Origin: Candidatus Lumbricidiphila eiseniae
Lineage (GTDB): Bacteria; Actinomycetota; Actinomycetes; Actinomycetales; Microbacteriaceae
Length of the DNA: 64,000 bases
Direction of reading: 5' to 3'
Assembly: GCA_002529645.1 (NCBI GenBank)
Contig: NAEP01000036.1
Span: 58,533 to 122,532, forward strand
A program made the translations under genes and the position numbers. The notes beneath the pieces are model-generated. The model was not told the origin of the DNA and did not search any database. It saw only the letters and a list, made by a program, of their open reading frames with translations. Of this stretch, positions 17,687 to 27,738 are shown piece by piece. The first letter of the stretch is position 1; every line of letters starts with the position of its first letter.

Positions 17687-19195
17687 ATGACATACATCAT
17701 GGCAATTGACCAGGGCACAACATCATCGCGAGCGGTTCTTGTCACTGCTGACGGGCGCATTGCCGCGACCGCGCAGCGTGAACACGAACAGATTTTTCCG
17801 CAACCCGGCTGGGTTGAACATGACCCCCTCGAGGTGTGGCACAGTGTCACAACGACAATGCTTGACGTACTCCGCACTGCGGGTGCCTCTGCCACCGAGA
17901 TCGCCGCGATCGGTATCACAAACCAACGCGAGACCACCGTCGTCTGGGATCGACACTCCGGCACCCCGATCGCCAACGCAATCGTGTGGCAAGACACCCG
18001 TACCCAACCACAGGTTGACCGGCTTGCGGCGGAGGGCGGTAGCCACCGGTTCACCTCACAAACCGGACTCCCCCTTGCCAGCTACTTTTCGGCGACAAAG
18101 ATCGCGTGGTTACTTGATCGGGTTCCAGGAGCTCGCGTGCGAGCTGAGCGCGGTGAACTTCTCGCGGGCACCATGGACACCTGGCTGCTCTGGAATCTGA
18201 CCGGCGGAGTGGCCGGAGGCATCCATGTAACAGACGTGACAAATGCCTCACGCACCCTCCTCATGGAACTTGATACGCTCTCGTGGAGCGCTGAGCTGTG
18301 TTCGGCGTGTGAGGTGCCGATGAGCATGTTGCCCACGATCCGTTCCTCCTCGGAGGTGTATGGAACGATTGCGGCCCCCCTGCCCTGTGCCGGAATTCCG
18401 ATCGCGGGGATACTCGGGGACCAGCAAGCCGCCGCCTTCGGTCAGGCCGCCTTTGAGGCCGGCGACTCCAAAAATACGTACGGAACCGGGAATTTCCTCC
18501 TTGTCAATACGGGCGAAACAAAGATTATGTCATCGAACGGACTCATTACGACGGTGGCCTACCAGCTTGCGGGGGAACGTGCGCGGTTTGCGCTCGAGGG
18601 TTCCATAGCTGTCACCGGCTCGCTCGTGCAGTGGTTGCGGGACAATCTCGGAATTATTGCGACATCCGCCGAGATAGAGTCGCTTGCGACATCCGTGCCC
18701 GACAACGGCGGTGCATACATTGTGCCCGCGTTTTCAGGACTCTTCGCTCCACACTGGCGACCCGATGCCCGGGGAGTTATCGTCGGATTGACCCGGTTCG
18801 TTACAAAGGCCCACCTCGCTCGGGCCGCGCTGGAGGCAACCGCGTACCAAACGCGGGATGTGCTCAAAGCCATGGCCACCGATACCGGTTCAACTCTTGC
18901 CGAGCTCAAGGTTGACGGTGGCATGACCAAAAATAAGACGCTCATGCAGTTCCAAGCCGACATCCTCGGTGTACCCGTTGTGCGACCCCTGGTAACCGAG
19001 ACCACCGCCCTCGGTGCCGCTTACGTGGCTGGCCTGGCGGTCGGATTCTGGTCGAGTCGCAACCAGCTGCGAGCAAACTGGCGAGAGGATCTCCGGTGGC
19101 AGCCCACAATGTCAGATGCCGACCGTGACCGTCTCCTCCGCGGTTGGGAGAAATCGGTTACGAAATCGCTCGACTGGGTCGAACCCGACGAATAA
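17687..19195 (+). CDS. glpK: Glycerol kinase
   Basis: 502 residues from ATG 17687; GGAGG is 9 nt upstream and the protein then begins with the family N-terminus [22 protein letters not shown]-kinase features follow: [46 protein letters not shown] and the C-terminal [20 protein letters not shown]. Phosphorylates glycerol to glycerol-3-phosphate. Length is normal. No glpF or glpD is next to it, so it is an isolated kinase gene. Confidence 0.95.
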   Translation: MTYIMAIDQGTTSSRAVLVTADGRIAATAQREHEQIFPQPGWVEHDPLEVWHSVTTTMLDVLRTAGASATEIAAIGITNQRETTVVWDRHSGTPIANAIVWQDTRTQPQVDRLAAEGGSHRFTSQTGLPLASYFSATKIAWLLDRVPGARVRAERGELLAGTMDTWLLWNLTGGVAGGIHVTDVTNASRTLLMELDTLSWSAELCSACEVPMSMLPTIRSSSEVYGTIAAPLPCAGIPIAGILGDQQAAAFGQAAFEAGDSKNTYGTGNFLLVNTGETKIMSSNGLITTVAYQLAGERARFALEGSIAVTGSLVQWLRDNLGIIATSAEIESLATSVPDNGGAYIVPAFSGLFAPHWRPDARGVIVGLTRFVTKAHLARAALEATAYQTRDVLKAMATDTGSTLAELKVDGGMTKNKTLMQFQADILGVPVVRPLVTETTALGAAYVAGLAVGFWSSRNQLRANWREDLRWQPTMSDADRDRLLRGWEKSVTKSLDWVEPDE

Positions 19196-19213
19196 AACCG
19201 CACGACTCCCCCA

Positions 19214-19432
19214 CCCGGTTCGCAACACCGGTCAGTAGGGTGCTCTTGGGTGCTGCTGAACCAGAACGAGTCATACCCGGGTTTGTAACACCGGTCGGTC
19301 GGGTGCTCTGCAACCGGTCGGTCAGGTGGTTCGCGACACTGGAGCATCAGGCCTGTGTCACGGCGGCCCGCTATGGCGAGAAGGGACGCGCAAATTTCCA
19401 GCAATATCAGGCCTGTGTTACGGCGGCCCACT
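19214..19432 (+). repeat. Repeat cluster between glpK and trpD (62/63-bp and 60-bp registers)
   Basis: Two families lie in 211 bp. The first, about 33 bp with several mismatches, is at 19214-19246 and 19276-19309, with a further partial copy around 19328. The second, 27 bp with two mismatches, is at 19346-19372 and 19406-19432, exactly 60 bp apart. The 19406 copy is the last eight codons and stop of trpD, so the 19346 copy is a duplicate of the trpD 3' end. Confidence 0.85.
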
Positions 19433-20459
19433 GCCTGAGTTTTGTCGCTGCGGCGCCGCTGTCGAGCGCTTTTTCGGCGACGGCCAGCTTCTCGGCCAAG
19501 CGCTCCAGAATCGGTCGCTCAGACTGATCGGGATGCTCCGCCAGCTCGAATGCCGCGAGCCCCGCCGCCGCATTGAGCACCACAATATCTCGCACGGCAC
19601 CCCGCTCCCCCGCTAACACCCGCCGCGCAACATCCGCGTTGTGCGCGGGGTCTCCGCCCCGAAGCTGCTCGTGCGTAGCCCGTGGGATTCCCAGCTCGCG
19701 TGGATCAAGATCGTGTTCTTTGATCGTTCCACGTGTGATTTCCCACAGGTGGCTGTGCCCCGTGGTTGTCAGCTCGTCGAGCCCATCATCGCCGCGGAAC
19801 ACCAGGGCAGTAGCACCCCGTGTCTGGAAGACCCCGGCGATAAGCGGAACCCGGTCCAGCCGGGCAACACCCACGGCGGATGCCTCCGGCCGTGCCGGAT
19901 TACACAGTGGCCCCAGAATGTTAAACACTGTCGGCACGCCGAGCTGTGACCGCACCGGGCCGACGTGCCGAAACCCGGGGTGGAATGCCGCCGCATAGGC
20001 AAACGTCAACCCCGTCTTCTCAAACACCGCGGCGACGCGCTCCGGAGACAGGGTTAGGCTAACCCCCAACTCCGCGAGCACATCCGAGGATCCGGAGTTC
20101 GAGCTTGCCGCCCTGTTCCCGTGCTTGACCACAGGCACCCCCGCAGCCGCGGCAACGATTGAGGCCATCGTTGATACATTGACGGTGCTGAAGTGATCGC
20201 CGCCGGTGCCGACAATATCAAGTGCGCGAGCAGTGATAGGCAGTGGCAGGGCATGTTCGAGCACCGCGTCGCGGAAGCCGACAATTTCATTGACGGTTTC
20301 GCCCTTGATGCTCAGCGCAATGAGAAATCCGCCTAATTGAGCGTCAGACACGGTGCCGTTCATCACCTGGTTCATGCACCACGAGGCATCCGACACGCTG
20401 AGATCTTCGCCGGAGGTGAGGGCCTTGAGGATGTCCGGCCAGCTCTGTTCTCGCACCAT
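19407..20459 (-). CDS. trpD: Anthranilate phosphoribosyltransferase
   Basis: 350 residues from ATG 20459 (MVREQSWPDILKALTSGEDL); the longer frame upstream lies in the repeat zone. Signatures: [42 protein letters not shown] and FNILGPLCNPARP. It joins anthranilate to PRPP in tryptophan synthesis. Located away from the other trp genes, beside ctaE. A -10-like TAGGAT ends 8 nt before the ATG, so the mRNA may have little or no leader. Confidence 0.95.
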   Translation of the reverse strand: MVREQSWPDILKALTSGEDLSVSDASWCMNQVMNGTVSDAQLGGFLIALSIKGETVNEIVGFRDAVLEHALPLPITARALDIVGTGGDHFSTVNVSTMASIVAAAAGVPVVKHGNRAASSNSGSSDVLAELGVSLTLSPERVAAVFEKTGLTFAYAAAFHPGFRHVGPVRSQLGVPTVFNILGPLCNPARPEASAVGVARLDRVPLIAGVFQTRGATALVFRGDDGLDELTTTGHSHLWEITRGTIKEHDLDPRELGIPRATHEQLRGGDPAHNADVARRVLAGERGAVRDIVVLNAAAGLAAFELAEHPDQSERPILERLAEKLAVAEKALDSGAAATKLRQWAAVTQA

Positions 20460-20467
20460 AGAACGAC

Positions 20468-20473
20468 ATCCTA
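20468..20473 (-). promoter_or_regulatory. Possible -10 element of trpD
   Basis: TAGGAT on the minus strand, 8 nt before the trpD ATG. No convincing -35 is visible. Suggests a leaderless or near-leaderless transcript. Confidence 0.3.
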
Positions 20474-20474
20474 A

Positions 20475-20628
20475 CGGCGCGGTGTGTGAGGTGTGCGGTC
20501 CGCGCAATAACGCTGGTGTGCTCGAGAGGTCGAAGCGGCGCTAGACCCGCGGGGTTGCGGTTCGTGCCTCGCGGAGATTGTTGATCGGTTCGGCGACGGC
20601 GCTAGACCCGCGGGGTTGCGGTTCGTGC
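20475..20628 (+). repeat. Three-copy direct repeat, 61-bp register, upstream of ctaE
   Basis: A 32-bp sequence is repeated perfectly at 20536-20567 and 20597-20628 (61 bp apart, 29 bp of unrelated DNA between). A diverged third copy begins at 20475, again exactly 61 bp earlier, sharing CGGCGC at its left end and TGCGGT with flanking bases at its right. A 9-bp hairpin (GCGGATGTG 20636-20644, CACATCCGC 20657-20665) follows. Confidence 0.85.
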
Positions 20629-20709
20629 AAATAGTGCGGATGTGTGTCATTCAGAGCACATCCGCGCACGACACCGTCTCAAACGGAACGTGTGGTTCGC
20701 ATAATCCGC

Positions 20710-20715
20710 CATAAT
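20710..20715 (+). promoter_or_regulatory. -10 element of a probable leaderless ctaE promoter
   Basis: CATAAT ends 6 nt before the ctaE GTG at 20722, the distance from a -10 box to its transcription start. No Shine-Dalgarno sequence is present. A clear -35 is lacking. Confidence 0.5.
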
Positions 20716-20721
20716 AGAACC

Positions 20722-21351
20722 GTGACGAGTACTCTGCTGCCCTCGACGGCTCACGCGCCCGTGATCAACAGGCCCAATCCCGTTGCCGTCGGCACCATTG
20801 TCTGGCTTGGCAGCGAGGTGATGTTTTTCGCCGGTCTGTTTGCAATCTACTTCACACTGCGTTCAATGTCACCAGGCCTGTGGAGCGCTGAGGCGGCAAA
20901 GCTCAACTTTGGGTTCTCGCTGACGAACACGATCATTCTGGTTCTCTCCTCGGTCACCTGTCAGTTCGGAGTCCTTGCCGCTGAACGCTTGCAGCCAAAC
21001 GGCACGGGCTGGAAGCCTTCGCAGTGGGGCATGGTCGAATGGTATTTCCTGAGCTTTATTATGGGTGCCATCTTTGTTGCTGGACAGGTGTGGGAGTACG
21101 CCTCGCTCGTTTCCGAGGGGATTGCGTTCAACACCAACGCCTACTCCTCCGCTTTTTTCCTCACCACCGGTTTTCACGGTTTGCACGTAACCGGTGGTCT
21201 CGTCGCATTTTTGCTCGTCATTGGACGCGCTTTCGCGGTCAAGAAATTTGGGCACAAAGAAGCAACCAGCGCCATTGTGGTGTCGTATTACTGGCACTTT
21301 GTCGATGTGGTCTGGATCGCGCTCTTTATCTTCATTTACATCCTGAAATAA
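20722..21351 (+). CDS. ctaE: Cytochrome c oxidase subunit III
   Basis: 209 residues from GTG 20722 ([20 protein letters not shown]); upstream frame is repeat DNA. Five membrane helices include [30 protein letters not shown] and a terminal [20 protein letters not shown], all diagnostic. Part of the aa3-type terminal oxidase. Heads the ctaE-qcrC-qcrA-qcrB operon, the standard actinobacterial bc1-aa3 supercomplex order. Confidence 0.95.
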   Translation: MTSTLLPSTAHAPVINRPNPVAVGTIVWLGSEVMFFAGLFAIYFTLRSMSPGLWSAEAAKLNFGFSLTNTIILVLSSVTCQFGVLAAERLQPNGTGWKPSQWGMVEWYFLSFIMGAIFVAGQVWEYASLVSEGIAFNTNAYSSAFFLTTGFHGLHVTGGLVAFLLVIGRAFAVKKFGHKEATSAIVVSYYWHFVDVVWIALFIFIYILK

Positions 21352-21429
21352 GCCGCCGTTTGCTGCGGGCAGCCCTTCCGCGCGACTAAATTTAGCCACC
21401 TGACAACACTGCACAGAGGATTTACACAT

Positions 21430-22224
21430 ATGACCCGCACGAAACGACGCACCGGACGGCGGCATCCGTTCGTCTTTTTCGGGCTGTTGCTCCTGGGTCT
21501 GATCCTCACCGGTGGTGCCTACGCCGCTGTCAGTGACGACGCGCGGGCGCGGGCGAGTGTTGATGCGAACTCACAACACACCATTGACGAGGGCAAGAAG
21601 CTCTTCCAGGCCAACTGCGCGACCTGCCACGGCCTGCAGGCACAGGGCTCTGGCACGGCACCGAGTCTCATCGGGGTTGGTGCGGCATCTGTCGACTTCC
21701 AGGTGGGAACAGGCCGAATGCCGATGGCGGCGAACGGACCGCAAGCGCCGGAAAAGCCACCGCAGTTCACCGATGAACAGATCGCAGAGTTGGCTGCCTA
21801 CGTTGCGTCACTCGCTCCCGGTCCGGTGATCCCGGATGCCTCACTCACCTCGGGTGGCGGTGACGCTGCAAAGGGGGCTGAACTTTTCCGGATCAACTGC
21901 GCGATGTGCCACAACGTAGCCGGTGCTGGTGGGGCGTTGACGGAGGGTAAATACGCACCAAGCCTCGAGTCTACCAGCGGCACTCACATCTATGAGGCAA
22001 TGGTCACCGGCCCACAAAATATGCCGGTGTTCAACGACCTCACTATTTCCCCCGAATCGAAGCGCGACATCATTACGTATCTTAAATACACACAAGAAAA
22101 TAGTTCCCCCGGCGGATACGCGCTAGCCTCACTCGGGCCGGTGGCTGAGGGTCTTTTCATCTGGATTTTTGGTCTCGGCGTGATCATTGCGGTCACGGTG
22201 TGGATCACCGCAAAGTCAAACTGA
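21430..22224 (+). CDS. qcrC: Cytochrome bc1 complex diheme cytochrome c subunit
   Basis: 264 residues. An N-terminal membrane anchor (about 13-34) precedes two cytochrome c domains with haem motifs CATCHG (about 63) and CAMCHN (about 157). A C-terminal membrane helix (GLFIWIFGLGVIIAVTVWIT) follows. In actinobacteria QcrC carries electrons directly to the aa3 oxidase, replacing soluble cytochrome c. Starts 78 bp after ctaE. The ATG is preceded by GAGGA. Confidence 0.95.
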   Translation: MTRTKRRTGRRHPFVFFGLLLLGLILTGGAYAAVSDDARARASVDANSQHTIDEGKKLFQANCATCHGLQAQGSGTAPSLIGVGAASVDFQVGTGRMPMAANGPQAPEKPPQFTDEQIAELAAYVASLAPGPVIPDASLTSGGGDAAKGAELFRINCAMCHNVAGAGGALTEGKYAPSLESTSGTHIYEAMVTGPQNMPVFNDLTISPESKRDIITYLKYTQENSSPGGYALASLGPVAEGLFIWIFGLGVIIAVTVWITAKSN

Positions 22225-22257
22225 CGCCTCGGCAGACTTACGTACCAAAGGAGAACC

Positions 22258-23331
22258 ATGGCCCACGACGATCACAGCGGCACGGATATCGCCGCTGCGT
22301 CGAGCGATGCGCACGACCCACTCGTCTCCCCCGGGACCGCGCTTGTCGTCGCTGACCCGTTTGAAAACCCCGGCTTCCCGCCGCATCGGCCGCGGGTAAC
22401 CGACACCAACCCCCAGCGGGAAAAGCGCGCGCAGCGCACGGTGACCGTTCTGTTCTATCTCTCGATACTCGGCAGTGTGTGGGCCATCGCGGCATACATG
22501 CTTTTTCCCATCGAGACCAATGACATGGCCTCGGTGCGAACCAACAATCTGCTGATCGGCCTCGGTGCCACGCTCGCACTGCTTGCCGTTGGCTTTGGCG
22601 TTGTGCACTGGGGTAAGGCGCTCATGGCGGATGTCGAACTCGTTGACGAGCGACACGCCGTTGGTGGAACGGAAAAGAGCAGGGTGGCTGCCGCGCAGAT
22701 CTTTGCCGATGCCAACCGAGAATCGGGATTCAGTCGCCGAACAATGATTCGCCGCAGCCTCTTTGGTGCGCTCATTGCGTTCCCACTGCCTGCCGTGGTA
22801 CTTTTCCGGGGCTTTGCACCGCAGGACAAAGACCCGGTGCACCTGTTGAACCACACGATGTGGAAAAAAGGCACCCGTCTCACACTCGATCCCTCGGGTG
22901 CCCCGATCAAGGCGGCGGATGTCACGCTCGGTAGCGCAGTCCACGTCATCCCTGAGGGTCTTGCAGAGATGACCGAGGGAAAGCTGGAAGAGAAAGCAAA
23001 GGCCGCCGTGCTGCTTATGCGACTCGAACCCAGCGCACTCAATGAGCTTCCCGAGCGTAAAGACTGGTCGTACAGCGGCATTGTTGCGTACTCGAAAATC
23101 TGCACGCATGTGGGATGTCCCGTCGCCCTGTACGAACAGCAGACACACCACCTACTCTGCCCTTGCCACCAGTCGCAGTTCGATGTGGCCAACCACTGCG
23201 AGGTCATCTTCGGTCCGGCCAAGCGCCCACTTCCCCAGCTTCCGATCACCGTCGACGACGAGGGGTACCTTGTCGCACAGAGTGACTTCCATGAACCTGT
23301 TGGCCCGAGTTTCTGGGAGCGTTCCGCGTGA
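22258..23331 (+). CDS. qcrA: Ubiquinol-cytochrome c reductase Rieske iron-sulfur subunit
   Basis: 357 residues. Three membrane helices in the N-terminal half are typical of the actinobacterial form. The C-terminal Rieske domain has CTHVGCP (about 282) and LCPCHQSQFD (about 301), which bind the 2Fe-2S cluster. Oxidises menaquinol together with QcrB. AAAGGAG lies before the ATG. Stop overlaps the qcrB start (GTGA). Confidence 0.95.
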   Translation: MAHDDHSGTDIAAASSDAHDPLVSPGTALVVADPFENPGFPPHRPRVTDTNPQREKRAQRTVTVLFYLSILGSVWAIAAYMLFPIETNDMASVRTNNLLIGLGATLALLAVGFGVVHWGKALMADVELVDERHAVGGTEKSRVAAAQIFADANRESGFSRRTMIRRSLFGALIAFPLPAVVLFRGFAPQDKDPVHLLNHTMWKKGTRLTLDPSGAPIKAADVTLGSAVHVIPEGLAEMTEGKLEEKAKAAVLLMRLEPSALNELPERKDWSYSGIVAYSKICTHVGCPVALYEQQTHHLLCPCHQSQFDVANHCEVIFGPAKRPLPQLPITVDDEGYLVAQSDFHEPVGPSFWERSA

Positions 23332-24971
23332 GTACCGCCACCACTGAATCTGCGACGAGCACCACCTCTGCTGCTGTCGGCACCACCGATACCCAGAAAC
23401 GCTCCTTCACGGCGTCAGCGGCGCTGTATCTCAACGAACGCACAAGTCTTGCCGGGTTTATCAAGGAGCTTGGCCGCAAGGCGTTCCCCGATCACTGGTC
23501 TTTTTTGCTCGGTGAGGTTGCCCTCTTTAGTTTTATGGTTGTGCTCATTACCGGCACGTTCCTCACGTTTTTCTTCCAAGCATCCATGGCTCCGACGCAC
23601 TACTCGGGCCCGTACGTGCCTTTGAAGGGCGTAGAGATGTCGGTGGCAATGTCGTCGACGCTCAACATCTCCTTTGAGGTTCGGGGTGGTTTGTTTGTCC
23701 GACAGATGCACCACTGGGCAGCGCTGTTGTTTGTCGCCGCGATTGGGCTGCACATGCTTCGAGTCTTCTTCACGGGTGCGTTCCGTAAACCCCGGGAACT
23801 GAACTGGACTGTTGGCTTTACGCTGTTCATCCTTGCGATGGCAGAGGGCTTCACCGGCTATTCCCTGCCGGATGACCTGCTGTCTGGTAACGGTCTGCGA
23901 ATTATTGACGGACTTATCAAGGGTATCCCGTTGGTGGGAACGTGGATCTCGTTCCTCCTGTTCGGTGGCGAATTCCCGGGTACAGCCATTGTGGGGCGAC
24001 TCTACACGCTGCACATCTTGCTGTTGCCAGCGCTCGTCGTGGCGCTCATTGCGATCCACCTCGTGTTTGTCGTCGTGCACAAGCACACGCAGTACGCTGG
24101 TCCGGGAAAAAGCCCCGGGAATGCCGTTGGTCCGCCCATTTTGCCCATCTACGCGGCTAAGGCAGGCGGTTTCTTTTTCATTGTGTTTGGGGTGCTTGCG
24201 CTTATCGCATCTCTTTTCACGATCAACCCGATCTGGAACTATGGGCCGTACGACCCCTCCCCCGTTTCTGCTGGCACGCAACCGGACTGGTACATCGGGT
24301 TTGCAGATGGTGCACTGCGGCTGATTCCACCGGGGTGGGAGTTCCAGTGGCTTGACCGGACCTGGTCATTCAACATAATCGTTCCGCTCGTTGCACTCGG
24401 AATCTTCATTATCTTGGCGATGATCTATCCGTTCCTCGAGGCATGGATCACGGGCGACAAACGCGAACACCATATCGCTGATCGCCCACGCAATGCACCG
24501 ACACGGACGGCGATTGGTGCTGCGGGCGTGACGTTCTACGCAGGCCTCTGGGCAGCAGCAAGCTCGGATATCCTCGCGACTCATTTCTCCCTCACCATGG
24601 AGGGAGTCATCCACACGCTGCAGGCAATTACCGTGCTCGGTCCGTTTGCTGCCTACTTCATCACCAAACGAGTGTGCCTGGCGCTCCAAAAGAAGGATCG
24701 TGAAATCGCGCTGCACGGCTTTGAATCAGGCCGCATCGTGGCGTTGCCTGGTGGCGAATTTATTGAAGTCCACAAACAGCTTGATGAATACGAGCGGTGG
24801 CGCCTGATCAGTTTTGAAAGCTACACACCGCTGATGGTGCGGCCGGATGTCCGTGGTCGTATTTCGACCCGACAAAGAATTCGCGGAGTGCTCTCCCGCT
24901 GGTTCTTCGAGGATAGAATCGCGCCCGTTACCAAGGCCGAATTGGAATCAGCAAAACACGACCACCACTGA
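23328..24971 (+). CDS. qcrB: Cytochrome bc1 complex cytochrome b subunit
   Basis: 547 residues from GTG 23328. Haem b ligands are seen as HHWAALLFVAAIGLHMLRVFF and HILLLPALVVALIAIHLVFV. The quinone-site region around PDDLLSGNGLRI and the C-terminal extension (HEYERWRLISFESYTPLMV-like) are as in actinobacterial QcrB. Last gene of the ctaE-qcrCAB operon. A dead aldehyde dehydrogenase fragment follows. Confidence 0.95.
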   Translation: MSTATTESATSTTSAAVGTTDTQKRSFTASAALYLNERTSLAGFIKELGRKAFPDHWSFLLGEVALFSFMVVLITGTFLTFFFQASMAPTHYSGPYVPLKGVEMSVAMSSTLNISFEVRGGLFVRQMHHWAALLFVAAIGLHMLRVFFTGAFRKPRELNWTVGFTLFILAMAEGFTGYSLPDDLLSGNGLRIIDGLIKGIPLVGTWISFLLFGGEFPGTAIVGRLYTLHILLLPALVVALIAIHLVFVVVHKHTQYAGPGKSPGNAVGPPILPIYAAKAGGFFFIVFGVLALIASLFTINPIWNYGPYDPSPVSAGTQPDWYIGFADGALRLIPPGWEFQWLDRTWSFNIIVPLVALGIFIILAMIYPFLEAWITGDKREHHIADRPRNAPTRTAIGAAGVTFYAGLWAAASSDILATHFSLTMEGVIHTLQAITVLGPFAAYFITKRVCLALQKKDREIALHGFESGRIVALPGGEFIEVHKQLDEYERWRLISFESYTPLMVRPDVRGRISTRQRIRGVLSRWFFEDRIAPVTKAELESAKHDHH

Positions 24972-25104
24972 GTACGCGCAACCTGCACCACTTACGCGCG
25001 GCCTGCCCATTCGACCGAGATGGGTGCCACCTCTGCCCGGACCTGCACCGGGGTATATGCGACCCACCAAACTTCGGACGGAGTGTTGCGGCGCGGCTTG
25101 CCCA

Positions 25105-25533
25105 TTCCTCGAAGAAGAGGAACTCGACGATTTCAGTCAGAGACTCGCCACGCATGCCCAATCACTTCGAGTCGGCGACCCCGCAGACCCCGAAACCGAA
25201 GTCGGCTCCCTGATTAACGAACGCCAGATGCGCCGGGTTCTGCACTACATTCACACCGCCAAGGATGAGGGTGCGAGGATCATCACCGGCGGATCACGCG
25301 TTGGTACGGTCGGGTACTTTATCGACCCCACCGTGTTTGTCGCCAGCAACAGCCTGACGATTGTGAGGGAGGAGATCTCCGGCCCCGTCTCGACGATCAT
25401 CCCGTTTGACGATGATGACGAGGTTCTGAACATGGCGAACAGTTCCGAGTACGGCCTCACCGCGGTGCTGTAGACCGACAGTGCGTCACGGATCCAGCGC
25501 TTCGTCAGAGAGCTTACTGTGTGGTCATTGACG
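25105..25533 (+). pseudogene. Aldehyde dehydrogenase C-terminal fragment with a nonsense codon
   Basis: From about 25105 the frame reads as the C-terminal half of an aldehyde dehydrogenase: LRVGDPADPETEVGSLINER, then ARIITGGSR, GYFIDPTVFV, IVREEISGPVSTIIPFDDDD and SSEYGLTAVL. It then hits TAG at 25471, where the family has Trp. Reading on, TDSASRIQRFV and TVW continue the homology. The N-terminal domain and the active-site Cys segment are missing; only unrelated frame lies between qcrB and 25105. Wedged between two respiratory operons with no promoter or ribosome site seen. A decayed gene relic, not a functional protein. Confidence 0.8.
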
Positions 25534-25577
25534 AGGATGGCACCGGTCTGCTCTCGAGGACAAGAGCCCTGCGCTCG

Positions 25578-26000
25578 TTACCGGGCGAAGTTACCGCGGT
25601 AGTACTCGAAAACCCAACCGACGAGGCTGACAAGCGCGAACGCAACACCAATGAAGCACAACCAAAACCCGGCAGCGAGACCGAGGAAGACGATCGCAGC
25701 AGAGCCAGCAAGCGCGATGGGCCACCAACTCCACGGGCTGAAGAATCCCAGTTCAGAATCTCCATCATCAATTTCTGCATGCTCCCGGTCTCCGGGCAGT
25801 TCCGCACCCTGGGCCTTGTGCACACGGCCCAGGTAAAAGCCAATGAATGCGCAGAGGACAGCGCTGAGCGAGATCGCAATACTCCCGGCCCACTCGGGCT
25901 CGCGATTAACCGTCGACTCGGCCGACCACAGCCAATAGACTCCGGCAGCAGCCAACAAAAAGATGGTCAGCAGCCACAGTAGTTTGACGTTGATACCCAT
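25578..26000 (-). CDS. ctaF: Cytochrome c oxidase subunit 4
   Basis: 140 residues with four membrane helices (LLWLLTIFLLAAAGVYWLW onward) and the SPWSWWPIALAGSAAI segment typical of actinobacterial CtaF. A small accessory subunit of the aa3 oxidase. Its ATG overlaps the ctaD stop (TAATG), so translation is coupled. Last gene of ctaC-ctaD-ctaF. Confidence 0.93.
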   Translation of the reverse strand: MGINVKLLWLLTIFLLAAAGVYWLWSAESTVNREPEWAGSIAISLSAVLCAFIGFYLGRVHKAQGAELPGDREHAEIDDGDSELGFFSPWSWWPIALAGSAAIVFLGLAAGFWLCFIGVAFALVSLVGWVFEYYRGNFAR

Positions 26001-27733
26001 TACACGTCCTTCTTTGCTGAGCGTGTCACGGTCACAGCGGCGGCGGGGTCGTGTGATACCGGTACGGGTGCCGGGTGTGGTAGTTGAGGAACCGGAGCGG
26101 CTTCCGGATGGTTGAGGTCAAACGCGGGACGTTCCGAGCGAATCCGCGGAATCGAGGTGAAGTTGTGTCGTGGCGGCGGGCAACTTGTCGCCCACTCCAG
26201 CGAACCGCCATAGCCCCATGGGTCATTAACGGTGACCTTCGGTGCGTGGCGTGCGGTGATGTACACGTTGATGAAAAACGGAATCATCGAGATGGCAAGA
26301 ACGGCTGCACCAACGGTGGAGAGCTGGTTCATCCACGTGATGTCGTCTGCTTGCGTATAGGAGTAATAGCGGCGAGGCATCCCGACCACACCGAGCCAGT
26401 GCTGCACAAGGAATGTCGCGTGAAACCCGAAGAAAAGTATCCAGAAGTGCCACTTACCGAGTTTCTCATTGAGCATCTTGCCCGTCCACTTGGGCCACCA
26501 GAAGTAGAAACCAGCGAACATCGCAAACACAACGGTCCCGAATATGACGTAGTGGAAGTGTGCGACAACAAAATACGTGTCAGAGACATGGAAGTCGAGC
26601 GGTGGTGATGCAAGGATGACACCGGTGAGACCGCCAAACACAAAGGTGACGAGGAATCCCAGAGCCCAGACCACCGGCGTGTCAAACGTTATGGATCCGC
26701 GCCACATGGTGCCGATCCAGTTAAAGATTTTCACACCGGTGGGCACCGCAATGAGCATCGTCATGAGTGCGAAGAACGGTAGCAACACCGACCCTGTCAC
26801 GTACATGTGGTGGGCCCACACCGTGACCGAGAGTGCCGCGATCGCGATGGTTGCGTAGATGAGGGTTTTATACCCGAAGATGGGTTTTCTGCTAAAGACC
26901 GGGAAGATCTCCGACACTATTCCAAAAAACGGCAGTGCAATGATGTACACCTCGGGGTGACCGAAAAACCAAAACAAGTGTTGCCAGAGCAGCACTCCCC
27001 CGTTGGCGGCGTCATAGATATGCGCTCCGAAGATTCGGTCGGCTGCGGCTGCGAGAAGTGCCGCCGCGAGGACCGGGAAGGCCATAAGCACAAGCAGCGA
27101 GGTGACAAGCGTATTCCACGTGAAGACCGGCATCCGGAACATCGTCATGCCCGGTGCGCGCATCGTGATGATCGTTGTGATGAAGTTCACCGCGCCGAGG
27201 ATCGTTCCAAACCCCGAAAGGCCAAGGCCAACCATCCAGAGATTGCTCCCGACGCCCGGTGAGAACGTCGTGTTCGCGAGCGGTTGATAAGCAAACCATC
27301 CAAAGGATGCCGCACCCTGCGGGGTGAAGAACCCGGCGACCGCAATGAGCGAACCAAAATTGAAGAGCCAGTACGCGAACGCGTTAAGACGCGGGAACGC
27401 GACATCCGGTGCCCCTATCTGCAGGGGCATGAGCACGTTGGCAAAACCGGCAAACAGCGGGGTCGCGAACATGAGCAGCATAATCGTGCCGTGCATCGTG
27501 AAAAGCTGGTTGTACTGTTCGCGCGTCGGCACGATTTCCAGGCCAGGCTCGAACAACTGCGCGCGGATAACGAGCGCCATGACGCCACCGATGCAGAAGT
27601 ACACGAAAGACGTAATGAGATAGAGGTACCCGATGACTTTGTGGTCGGTCGAGGTAATCCACTTCACGATGACGGTGCCGTGATTGGCATGCCTCGCGCT
27701 AGCGGGAAGCGAGTGAGCCGTGGCTGTAGACAT
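26000..27733 (-). CDS. ctaD: Cytochrome c oxidase subunit I
   Basis: 577 residues, twelve membrane helices. Haem and CuB ligands appear in [45 protein letters not shown] and [19 protein letters not shown]. The proton channel segment around [19 protein letters not shown] is intact. It reduces oxygen to water in the aa3 oxidase. Five bp downstream of ctaC in the same operon. Confidence 0.97.
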   Translation of the reverse strand: MSTATAHSLPASARHANHGTVIVKWITSTDHKVIGYLYLITSFVYFCIGGVMALVIRAQLFEPGLEIVPTREQYNQLFTMHGTIMLLMFATPLFAGFANVLMPLQIGAPDVAFPRLNAFAYWLFNFGSLIAVAGFFTPQGAASFGWFAYQPLANTTFSPGVGSNLWMVGLGLSGFGTILGAVNFITTIITMRAPGMTMFRMPVFTWNTLVTSLLVLMAFPVLAAALLAAAADRIFGAHIYDAANGGVLLWQHLFWFFGHPEVYIIALPFFGIVSEIFPVFSRKPIFGYKTLIYATIAIAALSVTVWAHHMYVTGSVLLPFFALMTMLIAVPTGVKIFNWIGTMWRGSITFDTPVVWALGFLVTFVFGGLTGVILASPPLDFHVSDTYFVVAHFHYVIFGTVVFAMFAGFYFWWPKWTGKMLNEKLGKWHFWILFFGFHATFLVQHWLGVVGMPRRYYSYTQADDITWMNQLSTVGAAVLAISMIPFFINVYITARHAPKVTVNDPWGYGGSLEWATSCPPPRHNFTSIPRIRSERPAFDLNHPEAAPVPQLPHPAPVPVSHDPAAAVTVTRSAKKDV

Positions 27734-27738
27734 TGCGG

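Noticed and set aside
24973..25110. Similar segments at 24996 and 25091 (GCGCGGC with TGCCCATTC) after qcrB
   Set aside because: Spacing is 95 bp, outside the register family; match is short with mismatches.
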